DNA of 64,000 nucleotides from Kribbella aluminosa. Lineage in GTDB: Bacteria > Actinomycetota > Actinomycetes > Propionibacteriales > Kribbellaceae. The DNA is taken from assembly GCF_017876295.1 (NCBI RefSeq), contig NZ_JAGINT010000001.1, positions 3,534,001-3,598,000 of the forward strand, read 5' to 3'. The translations under genes and the position numbers were made by a program. Below the pieces are notes generated by a model that saw nothing but the letters and a program-made list of their open reading frames with translations, searched no databases and was not told where the DNA came from. Below, piece after piece: positions 55,749 through 64,000 of the stretch (positions are counted from its first letter, which is position 1; the number at the start of each line of letters is the position of its first letter).

Positions 55749-56447
55749 TTACAGGAGGTCGCTGATCAGGCCGTAGGTTCGGGCTTCTTCGGCGGAGAGG
55801 ACGCGGCCTGCGGTGAGGTCCTCGGCGACCTCGTCGGAGGTGCGGCCGGTTGCCTGGGTGATGAGATCGCGGAGGCGGGCGACCTCGCGTTCGTGCTGGG
55901 CGTCGAGGGCGGCGAGTTCGTCGGCGGTGCCGTTCGCGGTGAACGGCGGGACCGAGAACACGAACATCGTGTGCTTGTGGGCCCGGCGTTGCGCGGCGGC
56001 GGCGAGTACCGCGATCGCGGGGCCGCGAACGGTGCCGCGGGCAACGACGTGGACCGGGGCGCCGATCAGGTCGATCGCCGCGGCGACCGAGAGCGCGGCG
56101 TCCAGGCCGGAGTCCGCCGACGACAGGTGGATCGTGATCGGGTCGTTGCCACCGGCATCCAGTAGCAGCAGCTCCGCCGCGACGTGATTCGCCAGCCCGT
56201 CGTCGAGCCGCCCACCGACCAGGATCACCCGCTCCGCCAGTAACCGATCGGCCAGCTCCCGCTCCAACGAGACCGAGGTGGACTCGTACCAGCCGGGCAG
56301 GATCGGTCGTGGCGCCGGCTCCGGACTGGACGGCACCCCAGGCGCCCCCGGCCGCGGAACCTCCGGCCACGGCCGCCCGGGGTACGGCGGGGTGGTCGCC
56401 CGGGGCGCTCGGCCTAGGACCGACTGTGGGTGGTGTGCGGTGTGCAT
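55749..56447 (-). CDS. ClpP-fold protein, apparently catalytically dead
   Basis: 232 aa. After a Pro-rich N-terminal 50 residues the ClpP fold is clear: LLAERVILVGGRLDDGLANH, LDAALSVAAAIDLIGAPVHV, LSAEEARTYGLISDLL at the C-terminus. Where ClpP has AASMGAFLL with the nucleophile Ser, this reads GTVRGPAIAVL; the VMIHQP His position reads MFVFSVPP; GGS before helix 2 is DSG. Serine and histidine of the triad are gone, so I infer a pseudoprotease, possibly a regulatory ring partner. Start ATG 56447. Confidence 0.72.
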   Translation of the reverse strand: MHTAHHPQSVLGRAPRATTPPYPGRPWPEVPRPGAPGVPSSPEPAPRPILPGWYESTSVSLERELADRLLAERVILVGGRLDDGLANHVAAELLLLDAGGNDPITIHLSSADSGLDAALSVAAAIDLIGAPVHVVARGTVRGPAIAVLAAAAQRRAHKHTMFVFSVPPFTANGTADELAALDAQHEREVARLRDLITQATGRTSDEVAEDLTAGRVLSAEEARTYGLISDLL

Positions 56448-56464
56448 GGTCTTCTCTCCTTCGA

Positions 56465-56763
56465 CATGCTCCAGCTTGGGGGAGCCGGGCCCGTGGAAGA
56501 AGGGTGTTCCGCTGTCAGCAGACGGAGAGCGCGGGAGATGGCGTCGAGGACCAGCGGGCGGTCGGCGCCGCGCGCGACGGGACGGACGTGATCCCGGGCA
56601 GCGACAGCACCCGGCGGGCGTTGAGCGTGCTTTTGTCGACGGTCTGGTTCCCGGCGACGGTCGTCACAGCGCGCAGTGAGACGGCGGGATCGGCGACCGC
56701 GAGCAGGATCGCCAGCGCGTCGTCGTGGCCGGGATCGCAGTCGAGGATCAAGGGCGTGACCAT
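56465..56763 (-). pseudogene. nucleoside hydrolase N-terminal relic
   Basis: ATG 56763 reads MVTPLILDCDPGHDDALAIL with the Ca-binding DxDPGxDD motif of ribosylhydrolases, continues AVTTVAGNQTVDKSTLNARR to about 56590, then loses frame (next frame reads RPVARGADRPLVLDAI) and ends. About 230 C-terminal residues are missing. The remainder to 56465 shows no family match. Confidence 0.7.
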
Positions 56764-56816
56764 GCGTCAGGTACTTGTTGCTGGGTCGCGGCGGCCCGAG
56801 GTCCTATGTTGGCTTC

Positions 56817-58898
56817 ATGAGCGAGAAGGAATCGCCGGCCGGAGCAGGCGCTGACCAGGCGTCCAAGCCGAACGGTGCGGACCAGAGCGGCGACCGGAAG
56901 GACGACAGGTCGCCGCGGCCGCCGCACAAGCCGTGGCGGACCGAGGGACTGCCGGTCGGGCACGGGGACGACGAGAAGCCGCGCCGGCCGCGCTGGTGGA
57001 AGTGGACGGCGTGGATCGTCGGCGGGTACCTGGTGCTGTTCCTGCTCACCACGATGCAGGACCAGTTGGCCGGCGGCGAGCAGACCATCGCGTACACGGA
57101 CTTCGCCGCGCAGGTGCAGAAGCAGAACGTCGCCGAGGTCTTCGCTCAGGGCGATACGATCCAGGGACGGCTGAAGCAGGCCGCGGACGTCCCGGGCAAG
57201 AGCGGGTCGACGTACACGAAGTTCACCACCGAGCGGCCGACGTTCGCGAACGACAACCTGTACGGCGAGCTGCAGAAGGGCGGCGCCACGGTCCGGGCGA
57301 CGCCGGTGGTCGCGCAGCGCGGTGTGCTGTGGAACCTGCTGATCTCGCTCGGCCCGTTCATCCTGATCGCGGCGTTCTACTTCTGGCTGTTCCGGCGGAG
57401 CCGGGCCGGCGGCGGTCTGGGTGGCGGTCTGGGCGGCCTGCTCGGCGGCGGCGGGCAGCAGAAGAAGCCGGTCGACCCGAGTACGGTGCGGGTCACGTTC
57501 GCCGACGTCGCAGGGATCGACGAGGTCGAGGCCGAGATCGAGGAGGTCGTCGACTACCTGAAGGATCCCGAGAAGTACCGGCGGCTGGGCGCGCGGGCAC
57601 CGAAGGGCGTGCTGCTCGCGGGTGCGCCCGGTACCGGCAAGACGCTGCTCGCGCGGGCGACCGCGGGTGAGGCCGGCGTACCGTTCTTCTCCGCGAGCGC
57701 GTCGGAGTTCATCGAGATGATCGTGGGGGTCGGCGCCAGCCGGGTGCGGGAGCTGTTCGGCGAGGCGCGGAAGGTGGCGCCGGCGATCATCTTCATCGAC
57801 GAGATCGACACCATCGGCCGGGCCCGGGGCGGCGCCCGCTCGGTCGGCGGGCACGACGAGGGCGAGCAGACGCTGAACCAGATCCTCACCGAGATGGACG
57901 GCTTCTCCGGGACCGAGGGTGTCGTGGTGCTGGCCGCCACGAACCGTGCCGACGTACTCGATCCGGCGCTGCTCCGGCCCGGGCGGTTCGACCGGACGAT
58001 CACGGTGCACGCGCCGGACCAGCCGGGGCGGGAGGCGATCCTCAAGGTGCACGCTCGCGGCAAGCCGCTGGCGCCGGACGCGGACCTGGGCGCGCTGTCT
58101 CGGTCCACGCCGGGGATGACCGGCGCGGACCTGGCGAACCTGCTGAACGAGGCGGCGCTCGCGGCGGCCCGGCAGGGCGAGTCGCAGATCACCATGCGGG
58201 ACCTGACCGACGCGCTGGAGAAGGTCCAGCTCGGTACGGCGCGGAATGTGGTGATGCCGGAGGACGAGCGCCGGCGGACGGCGTACCACGAAGGCGGTCA
58301 CGCGTTGCTCGGGATGATCCAGAAGGGCGCCGACCCGGTGCGGAAGGTGTCGATCATCCCGCGCGGCCGGGCGCTCGGCGTGACGCTGTCGACGCCGGAG
58401 TCGGACCGGTACGGGTACGACGTGGACTACCTGCGCGGCCGGATCATCGGCGCGCTCGGCGGGATGGCCGCCGAGCAGGAGGTGCTCGGGGTCGTCACGA
58501 CCGGCGCGGAGAGCGACCTGGAGACCGCGACCCGGATCGCCCGCTCGATGGTCGGCCGCTGGGGCATGTCCGAGGCGATCGGCCCGGTGTCGGTGCTGCC
58601 CGCCGAAGGCGACGCCCGGATGGCGGGAGTCTCGGACGCGCTGCTGAACACCGTCGACGAGGAGGTACGGCGGCTGATCGAGCAGTGCTACGCCGACGCC
58701 CGCCGGCTGCTCCGGGAGCACCGCCCGAAGCTGGACTCGATCGCCGACCAGCTCCTCGAACACGAAACCCTGGACGAGGCCGACGCCTACGCGGCGGCAG
58801 GCATCCCACGCCGTACCCGCCCCGAACCACCCGCCCTGCCGCAAGCTGCCGCGACGGCACCCTCGGAGCCACAGCCCGCTCCACGAAACGGCTCTTAG
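56817..58898 (+). CDS. ftsH: ATP-dependent zinc metalloprotease FtsH-type
   Basis: 693 aa. Charged N-tail, transmembrane helices at about 60-80 and 173-192 with a periplasmic-type domain between, AAA+ domain with GAPGTGKT Walker A (about 267), Walker B IIFIDEID, arginine-finger region RPGRFDRT, and zinc motif HEGGH (about 490; the usual form is HEAGH). Degrades membrane and soluble proteins. The Gly-rich linker [16 protein letters not shown] is unusual in length. Probably a second FtsH, since the common one lies by hpt/tilS/folE. Confidence 0.9.
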   Translation: MSEKESPAGAGADQASKPNGADQSGDRKDDRSPRPPHKPWRTEGLPVGHGDDEKPRRPRWWKWTAWIVGGYLVLFLLTTMQDQLAGGEQTIAYTDFAAQVQKQNVAEVFAQGDTIQGRLKQAADVPGKSGSTYTKFTTERPTFANDNLYGELQKGGATVRATPVVAQRGVLWNLLISLGPFILIAAFYFWLFRRSRAGGGLGGGLGGLLGGGGQQKKPVDPSTVRVTFADVAGIDEVEAEIEEVVDYLKDPEKYRRLGARAPKGVLLAGAPGTGKTLLARATAGEAGVPFFSASASEFIEMIVGVGASRVRELFGEARKVAPAIIFIDEIDTIGRARGGARSVGGHDEGEQTLNQILTEMDGFSGTEGVVVLAATNRADVLDPALLRPGRFDRTITVHAPDQPGREAILKVHARGKPLAPDADLGALSRSTPGMTGADLANLLNEAALAAARQGESQITMRDLTDALEKVQLGTARNVVMPEDERRRTAYHEGGHALLGMIQKGADPVRKVSIIPRGRALGVTLSTPESDRYGYDVDYLRGRIIGALGGMAAEQEVLGVVTTGAESDLETATRIARSMVGRWGMSEAIGPVSVLPAEGDARMAGVSDALLNTVDEEVRRLIEQCYADARRLLREHRPKLDSIADQLLEHETLDEADAYAAAGIPRRTRPEPPALPQAAATAPSEPQPAPRNGS

Positions 58899-58922
58899 CC
58901 CTTTGTCCAAACGGTTGGGCAC

Positions 58923-60362
58923 CTATCCGGTAGTCACCGTTTGCTGTAGGTCGTTGTAGCCGGTGGTCGGCTGCCAGGTCCCGTTGTTCGCAAATCGCAG
59001 CGCGTACACCGCGTTGTAGGTCTCGGCGGAACCTGGCAGTCGGCTCTGCGACTGCAGCTTCGGATCAGCGACATTGAGCAACACCCGGTACTTGCCTGGT
59101 GCCGGGGGAGCCTTCACCGTCCAGTTCAGGGAGGTCACGGCGCCCGCGCTCCAGCGTCGAGGATCGGCAGGTACGTCGACCTTGTACGTGTGCTTGCTGT
59201 TCTGGAAGATGAGCTGCACCTGGCGCGGGTTGTACGGTGCGGCCCACCCGTCGTTCCGGAGTTTCAGGTCGACCTTCACGGTCCCGTGCTGGGATGACAC
59301 GGTGGACTGCGTCAGCGCGAACCGGTACCCGAGCTTCTGCTTCGCGATCTCGATGTTCGATCCCCAGCTGGCGAGCACGTCCGGGTGGTACTCGATGTTC
59401 AGGAACGAGAAGTGCAGCCGGGCCATCTCGGCGGCCGCCGACGGCCACTCCGAGCGCGGCGCGTCCAGCCCACAGGTCTCGCCGCCCTCCGGCACGTAAT
59501 TGGTGTCCTGGGCAACGAAATCCTTGTCCAGCTCGATCGGGTCGCTCAGGTACGTGCCGAAGTCGTCGGGGCTCGCCAGGAAGCAGTCGTTGTGCTGCCC
59601 GATCCGCGCCACCGCCGACCCGTCGTACGCCTGCTTCGCGGTGAGACCACCCGCGGTCCCGGTCGGTACGCCGTACATCCGTTGCTTCATGTACGGCGTT
59701 CGCACCTGGACCATCCGGTCCTTCGGCAGGGCCCGGAGCAGCGCGTCGATCACGGCTTTCCGGTCGGCCCAGTTCTGGTCCGAGACCTGGCTCGGGTCCG
59801 CCGGGTTCGAGAAGTAGTCGGTGTAGTACCCCTCGCCCCAGAGCCCGACGAAGCCGGACTGGACGACCGCGATCAGGTCCGAGTTCGCCCGCAGGATCGG
59901 CGTGAGCTGCTTGATCTGCTTGACGACGCGGGACACCGGAGCGTCGCCGTACGGCGTGGGCGGCGGCCAGCCGTCGCCGGGCAGCGCGTAGGCGAAGCGG
60001 ACGATCAGCTTGACGCCGGCGGCGCGTGCGGTGTCGAAGTCGGCCTGCATCAGGTCGAGGTAGTGCTTGTCGATCACGTCCTGCTTGGCGAACTTCTCCA
60101 GGTAGAACAACCGCAGGATCTGGGTGATGTGCTCCTGCGTGCGGAAGTTCCGCAGCTTCGTCACGTCGAGTGGGACGTAGCCGGAGTTGTCGGCGTAGTA
60201 GTGCGTCTCGGCGTGGTGGTAGAAGCCGCGCTCCTGGTTGGCGATCACCTCGTCGTTCGTCGTGTAGCTGACGGTCGTGCCGTTCGGTGCGTCATGTGCC
60301 ATGGCTGCTTGGGCCGGTAGCAGCAGACCGGTGACTGCGAGGGCTGTGCCGAGCCGTCTCAT
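58923..60362 (-). CDS. secreted DUF4874/DUF4832 protein, glycosidase-like
   Basis: 479 aa, Sec signal RLGTALAVTGLLLPAQAAMA with AMA cleavage site. N-terminal barrel-like DUF4874 (ANQERGFYHHAETHYYADNS, LKLIVRFAYALP-type strand, VQSGFVGLWGEGYYTDYF) and C-terminal DUF4832 beta domain (LTQSTVSSQHGTVKVDLKLR). Conserved Glu in GLWGEGYY suggests a glycoside hydrolase; activity unproven. Promoter TTGACA (minus, near 60423-60418) with a GGACTCC operator core in its spacer links it to the ROK repressor. Confidence 0.78.
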   Translation of the reverse strand: MRRLGTALAVTGLLLPAQAAMAHDAPNGTTVSYTTNDEVIANQERGFYHHAETHYYADNSGYVPLDVTKLRNFRTQEHITQILRLFYLEKFAKQDVIDKHYLDLMQADFDTARAAGVKLIVRFAYALPGDGWPPPTPYGDAPVSRVVKQIKQLTPILRANSDLIAVVQSGFVGLWGEGYYTDYFSNPADPSQVSDQNWADRKAVIDALLRALPKDRMVQVRTPYMKQRMYGVPTGTAGGLTAKQAYDGSAVARIGQHNDCFLASPDDFGTYLSDPIELDKDFVAQDTNYVPEGGETCGLDAPRSEWPSAAAEMARLHFSFLNIEYHPDVLASWGSNIEIAKQKLGYRFALTQSTVSSQHGTVKVDLKLRNDGWAAPYNPRQVQLIFQNSKHTYKVDVPADPRRWSAGAVTSLNWTVKAPPAPGKYRVLLNVADPKLQSQSRLPGSAETYNAVYALRFANNGTWQPTTGYNDLQQTVTTG

Positions 60363-60399
60363 GAGGATCTCCTAGCTGACAGGCGTGGCGATGGGATAA

Positions 60400-60413
60400 T
60401 CATGGAGTCCAGG
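60400..60413. promoter_or_regulatory. ROK-type operator, site 1
   Basis: Minus strand CCTGGACTCCATG between the -35 and -10 of the DUF4832 gene; shares GGACTCC with 61587-61601 and 61668-61677. Confidence 0.5.
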
Positions 60414-60422
60414 GAAATTATG

Positions 60423-61565
60423 TCAAGGTCTGAGGCCGTCGGTGATGGCCGTCTCCACCTCGTCCAGCGCCATCCGGACCGCCCCGAGCGCCACTCCTTC
60501 GTCGGCGAACGCCGAGACCCGGATCTCCGGCGTACGCAGACACCACCGCTCCAACTCCCGCCGCAACGGCTCCACCATCACGTCGGCCGACCGCGAGAAA
60601 CCGCCCCCGATCACCACCAACTGCGGATCCAGCGTGAGTACCAGCGCCGACGCGCCGACCGCCAAATCCTTCACGTACTCCTCCACGGCCCGCTGCGCCC
60701 CCTGATCACCCGCTCGAGCAGCCACAAACACCCGCTCGAACCCATCCGGCCCTGTTGTCGGGTGCTTGCTCAACCAGTCGTGGAGGTGGGTGGGAGCTTG
60801 TTGCCAGCCCGCTGCCGGGAGGGCGCCGATCTCCCCGGACCAGTTGGCGAATCCCCGGTGGAGCTTGCCGTCGATGATCAGCCCGGCCCCGGTGCGCAGA
60901 CCCGCCAGCAGGAACACGACATCCTTCGCATACCGGGCGACCCCTCGCCACGTCTCCGCAAGCGCCGCCAGCTTGCAGTCGTTCTCCACCCGCACCGCCC
61001 CCGGCACCAGGCGCCGCACCTGCCTCCCCAGATCCACCCCACTCCACTCCGGCAACGAGTCCGACAACATCACCTTCCCGGTCCCGTCCACCAGCCCGGT
61101 AGTAGCAACCCCAGTCGCCCAGATCGACGCACCACCACCCTCGCCGCCGGCGGCGGTGAGTGCCTTGGTTATGCATCGGTCGACGGCTGCCAGGCGTTCG
61201 CGGCGGCCGGCTTCGGCGGGGACTTCTACTCGGGCCTGGTGGAGGACTTCGCCATCGAGGTCGGTGACGAGGGCGAGGATCTTGTGGCCGCCGACGTCGA
61301 CTCCCAGCAGCCGGCCGGCGCCGGAGTTGAAGCGGTAGCGGCGGGCGGGGCGGCCTACGGTGCCTGGGGTAGGTGCTACCTCGGCCAGCCAGCCGCGCCC
61401 CAGCAGGTCGCGGGCCACGTCCTCGGTGGAAGCGCGCGACAACCCTGTGCGTTTCGACAACTCGGTGAGCGTCAGCGGCTGAGTCCCGCGCGACTCCCGC
61501 AGTACGGCGACCGCGTTCAGCTGCCGCAGCCGTGAGAGATCCCCGCCCGCCGGCTCTTCGGGCAT
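60423..61565 (-). CDS. ROK-family transcriptional repressor
   Basis: 380 aa, ATG 61565 with GGAGGAG 7 bases upstream. N-terminal winged HTH (about 32-70, LTELSKRTGLSRASTEDVAR), ROK sugar-kinase-like domain with LLGVDVGGHKILALVTDLDG (about 86-105) and VENDCKLAALAE. The zinc motif CxCGxxGC of most ROK proteins is missing; the corresponding stretch reads GEIGALPAAGW. Sugar-responsive repressor of the flanking genes by operator position. Confidence 0.88.
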   Translation of the reverse strand: MPEEPAGGDLSRLRQLNAVAVLRESRGTQPLTLTELSKRTGLSRASTEDVARDLLGRGWLAEVAPTPGTVGRPARRYRFNSGAGRLLGVDVGGHKILALVTDLDGEVLHQARVEVPAEAGRRERLAAVDRCITKALTAAGGEGGGASIWATGVATTGLVDGTGKVMLSDSLPEWSGVDLGRQVRRLVPGAVRVENDCKLAALAETWRGVARYAKDVVFLLAGLRTGAGLIIDGKLHRGFANWSGEIGALPAAGWQQAPTHLHDWLSKHPTTGPDGFERVFVAARAGDQGAQRAVEEYVKDLAVGASALVLTLDPQLVVIGGGFSRSADVMVEPLRRELERWCLRTPEIRVSAFADEGVALGAVRMALDEVETAITDGLRP

Positions 61566-61586
61566 CGCGGTGCTCCTCCCACGTAT

Positions 61587-61601
61587 TCCAGGACTCCTGG
61601 A
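61587..61601. promoter_or_regulatory. ROK-type operator, site 2 (palindrome)
   Basis: TCCAGGACTCCTGGA, perfect arms around the central base, 22 bp upstream of the ROK start and next to a TATAGT -10-like box; autoregulation site. Confidence 0.65.
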
Positions 61602-61663
61602 TAACTATAAGCACTCGGACTGCGCGCGGGTCTCAGCGTGTGAACGCCCCGGGAAGAACTCTG

Positions 61664-61691
61664 TTGCGGACTCCTGACAACGTTGTACCGT
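61664..61691 (+). promoter_or_regulatory. promoter and ROK-type operator (site 3) of dehydrogenase operon
   Basis: TTGCGG (61664-61669), 16-base spacer, TACCGT (61686-61691). GGACTCCTGA (61668-61677) overlaps the -35 and spacer. Confidence 0.5.
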
Positions 61692-61748
61692 GATCAGCCG
61701 ACGGTCGATCCGAAACGTTTCCGCAGGTTTCCACTGAGGAGGACCAGC

Positions 61749-62729
61749 GTGTCCAATCCACTGAAGATCGCGACGCTCAGCTTCTGGCACGTGCATGCCG
61801 GCGACTACTCGAGACAGGCCCAGGCGCACCCGGGGACGGACCTGGTGGCCGTCTGGGACGACGACGCCGATCGGGGCCGCGAAGGCGCCGAGCGGTTCGG
61901 TGCCGAGTACACCGGTGATCTCGACGCCCTGCTCGCGCGCGACGATCTCGACGGCGTGGTGATCACGACGCCGACCGACGTACACCGCGACATCATGGTG
62001 AAGGCGGCCCAGGCCGGCAAGCACATCTTCACCGAGAAGGTCCTGGCGCCGACGGTCGCCGAGGCCGAGGAGATCGTCGCCGCCACCGATGCGGCCGGCG
62101 TGAAGCTGGTCGTCTCGCTGCCGCGGCTGTACCACGGCTACACGACGGCGATCCGCGAAGTACTCGACAAGGGCACCCTCGGCACGCTGACGTACGGCCG
62201 GGTCCGCCTCTCGCACGACGGTGCGATCGGCCGCGACGGCAAGGAGGGCTGGCTGCCGCAACGGTTCTTCGAGCCGAAGGCCGCGATCGGCGGCGCGCTG
62301 ACCGACCTCGGCTGCCATCCGGTGTACCTGACCCAGCTGTTCCTCGGCGCGCAGCCGGAAACCGTGAGCGCGACGTACCGCTCGGTGGCCGGTCGTGGGC
62401 TGGAGGACAACGCTGTCGTGGTGGCCGGGTACGGCGACCAGCGGATCGGCGTGATCGAGGCGGGGTTCGCGAGCAACAACCCGTTCACGATCGAGCTGTT
62501 CGGGACCGAGGGGACGCTGACGTACACGGACGCGGGCAACGTGCTGCTGGTGAACGGGGAGCAGGTCGACGTACCTGAGCACTCGCCGGACGCGTTCGCG
62601 CAGTGGGTCGACCACATCAACGACGGCACGCGTGCGGACGACAACATCGCGCGGGCGGTCGAGCTGACGCGACTGGTGGTCGCGGCGAACTCTGCGGCCG
62701 AGTCCAACCAAGTCATTTCCTACAGCTGA
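61749..62729 (+). CDS. Gfo/Idh/MocA-family oxidoreductase
   Basis: 326 aa from GTG 61749 with GAGGAGGA upstream. Rossmann fold starting LKIATLSFWHVHAGDYSRQA (the GxGxxG is replaced by a FWHVHAGD stretch, seen in a subgroup), EKVLAPTVAEAEEIV (canonical EKP Lys kept as EK), and C-terminal substrate sheet with DLGCHPVYLTQLFLG His. NAD-dependent oxidation of a sugar or inositol likely. First gene of a pair with the next enzyme. Confidence 0.85.
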   Translation: MSNPLKIATLSFWHVHAGDYSRQAQAHPGTDLVAVWDDDADRGREGAERFGAEYTGDLDALLARDDLDGVVITTPTDVHRDIMVKAAQAGKHIFTEKVLAPTVAEAEEIVAATDAAGVKLVVSLPRLYHGYTTAIREVLDKGTLGTLTYGRVRLSHDGAIGRDGKEGWLPQRFFEPKAAIGGALTDLGCHPVYLTQLFLGAQPETVSATYRSVAGRGLEDNAVVVAGYGDQRIGVIEAGFASNNPFTIELFGTEGTLTYTDAGNVLLVNGEQVDVPEHSPDAFAQWVDHINDGTRADDNIARAVELTRLVVAANSAAESNQVISYS

Positions 62730-62742
62730 GAGGAAGTAGCCG

Positions 62743-63735
62743 ATGATCAAGGTTGGATTGATCGGTGCCGGTGGGATCGCGTCGGCGCACATCAAGGGCT
62801 ACCGGGCGCATGCCGAGAAGATCGGCGTGACCGCGGTTGCGGACGCTGTCGAGGAGACTGCGAAGAAGCGGGGCGAGGAGCTCGGCGCCGCGGTGTACAC
62901 GGACTACCAGGAGATGCTCGCCAACGAGGAGCTGGACGCGGTCGACATCTGCCTGCCGCACCACCTCCACCGGGACGCGATCGTCGCGGCCGCCGAAGCC
63001 GGCAAGCACATCCTCTGCGAGAAGCCGCTGTGCCTGTCCGCCGAGGAGGCGGCCGACGTCCGCAAGGCGGTGACCGAGCACGGCGTGACGCTGATGTGCG
63101 CGCACAACCAGCTGTTCATGCCGGCCGTCGCGAAGGCGCGCGAGCTGTTGCAGGGCGGCACGATCGGCACCGTGTACGAAGTACGGACGACCGATAGCTT
63201 CTACAACGACTTCGACCCGAGCTCGATGGGCTGGCGGGCGAGCAGTAAGACGAGTGGCGGTGGCGAGCTCATCGACACCGGGTACCACCCCACCTATCTG
63301 ATGCTGCACCTGGCCGGCGGCATGCCGGTCGAGGCGACCGCGATGCTCTCCACGCACAGGTTGAAGTTCATGGAGGGAGAGGACTCCGCGCAGGTGCTGA
63401 TCCGGTTCGACAACGGCGTCGTCGGCCAGCTCGTGACCAGCTGGGCGTACCAGCCGGCCGAGTCCACCGAGCGCTTCTCCGCCGTCGGCGAACTCGGCTC
63501 CCTGACCAGCGACGGTACGACGCTCTCGTACCAGCTCCGCTCCGGCGAGACGGAGACGTTCGAGTTCGAACCGATCGACACGTTCGTCGCGGAGATCGGC
63601 CACTTCGCCGAGTCGCTGGCCGCCAAACAGCGCCCGCTGCACACCGAGGAGGAAGGCATCGCCGTCCTCGGCATCCTCCTGGCCGCGTACGAAGGCTCGA
63701 AGTCGAAGACCATCGCCCCGGTCCTGAAGGTCTAG
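62743..63735 (+). CDS. Gfo/Idh/MocA-family oxidoreductase
   Basis: 330 aa, RBS GAGGAAG 7 bases upstream, 13 bp after its paralogue. Classical features: IKVGLIGAGGIASAHIKGYR (2-21), CEKPLCLSAEEAADV (about 91) with catalytic Lys in EKP, and GGGELIDTGYHPTYLML (about 171-187) with catalytic Asp/His. Sugar or inositol dehydrogenase by family. The two enzymes may carry out successive redox steps on one substrate. Confidence 0.88.
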   Translation: MIKVGLIGAGGIASAHIKGYRAHAEKIGVTAVADAVEETAKKRGEELGAAVYTDYQEMLANEELDAVDICLPHHLHRDAIVAAAEAGKHILCEKPLCLSAEEAADVRKAVTEHGVTLMCAHNQLFMPAVAKARELLQGGTIGTVYEVRTTDSFYNDFDPSSMGWRASSKTSGGGELIDTGYHPTYLMLHLAGGMPVEATAMLSTHRLKFMEGEDSAQVLIRFDNGVVGQLVTSWAYQPAESTERFSAVGELGSLTSDGTTLSYQLRSGETETFEFEPIDTFVAEIGHFAESLAAKQRPLHTEEEGIAVLGILLAAYEGSKSKTIAPVLKV

Positions 63736-64000
63736 ACCTCCTTGAAGTAAAAGCCTTCCGCAAGGTCGGCGAGCAGGTTCGGGTGGGTGGGCTGCCAGTT
63801 GAGCAGCTCACTCGTCCGGGCCGCCGACGTCGGGTTGTCCATGACGGCGAACCGGCTCAGGAAGCCGACGTACTCCGCCGCTTCGTCGGGCGTGACCGAA
63901 CGAGCGGGCACGCCGAGTCCCCGGCCGATGGCCTCGGCGATCGTGCGGAACTCGATGCCTTCGTCCTGTACGGCGTGCAGCCGGCTGCCGGCGGGCGCGG
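63732..64000 (-). CDS. NAD(P)-binding SDR-like protein, C-terminal part
   Basis: Partial at the window edge. The visible 88 residues read SRLHAVQDEGIEFRTIAEAI, GLGVPARSVTPDEAAEYVGF and LLNWQPTHPNLLADLAEGFY, the C-terminal substrate region of atypical SDRs (NAD-dependent epimerase/YwnB-like). Convergent, overlapping the dehydrogenase stop by 2-3 bp. Confidence 0.65.
   Translation of the reverse strand, partial: APAGSRLHAVQDEGIEFRTIAEAIGRGLGVPARSVTPDEAAEYVGFLSRFAVMDNPTSAARTSELLNWQPTHPNLLADLAEGFYFKEV

Overview
The window is very GC-rich (near 70 % or above), uses GTG starts often, and has actinobacterial features: a LexA-box-driven dnaE2, a single-chain biotin-dependent carboxylase, a DUF5997 protein beside an HTH-less LysR domain, and a mycobacterial-type propane/alkene monooxygenase cluster. 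The overall style fits a soil actinobacterium of the Nocardioidaceae/Kribbella type. The genus is inferred from protein style only, because no rRNA or other marker gene is present.

Layout. 0-9.4 kb: a 5'-cut TIM-barrel protein, a patch of decayed genes (TetR, aldo/keto reductase), a GMC oxidoreductase, a VOC protein, the LysR-domain/DUF5997 pair, an aminotransferase, a short-chain epimerase and a frameshifted FAD oxidase. 9.5-17.5 kb: an 1836-residue carboxylase, a class A penicillin-binding protein and a small LexA-box gene. 17.5-21.4 kb: an accessory stretch with a second IF-1, a GNAT enzyme behind a leader peptide and attenuator-like hairpins, orphan ORFs, and a complete IS481-family element (19921-21361) flanked by 15-bp direct repeats. 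21.4-28.6 kb: SOS-controlled dnaE2, SRPBCC protein, membrane protein, an internally deleted alcohol dehydrogenase, and a MarR/NADP-oxidoreductase pair with twin operators.

28.6-39.1 kb is a soluble di-iron monooxygenase operon of the mim/prm type (regulator, hydroxylase alpha, reductase, hydroxylase beta, coupling protein, amidohydrolase, DUF59-like protein, Zn alcohol dehydrogenase, dedicated GroEL). It should oxidise propane, alkenes or phenols and pass the alcohol to the dehydrogenase. The GroEL carries a +1 frameshift. 39.2-43.5 kb: an MFS exporter and a TetR regulator with matching operators, an esterase relic, a Tat-exported PhoX-like protein and a lipoprotein.

43.6-48.7 kb holds the most interesting unit: an intracellular subtilisin-like protease divergent from a TPR-CHAT protease, followed by an ECF-type sigma factor and a small two-part protein. 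This looks like a proteolysis-to-transcription signalling module without CRISPR. 48.7-55.7 kb: an IclR-regulated meta-cleavage cluster (amidohydrolase, CoA transferase, citryl-CoA-lyase-like protein, LigB/LigA-type dioxygenase, quinone oxidoreductase). 55.7-58.9 kb: a ClpP homologue that appears to lack its catalytic residues, a nucleoside hydrolase relic and FtsH. 58.9-64 kb: a sugar-type locus (DUF4832 secreted protein, ROK repressor, two Gfo/Idh/MocA dehydrogenases, an SDR) sharing a GGACTCC operator core.

A recurring theme is gene decay by internal deletion or a single-base frameshift. Two of the frameshifts fall in the same GGGCCC-type run, so sequencing error must be excluded for those.
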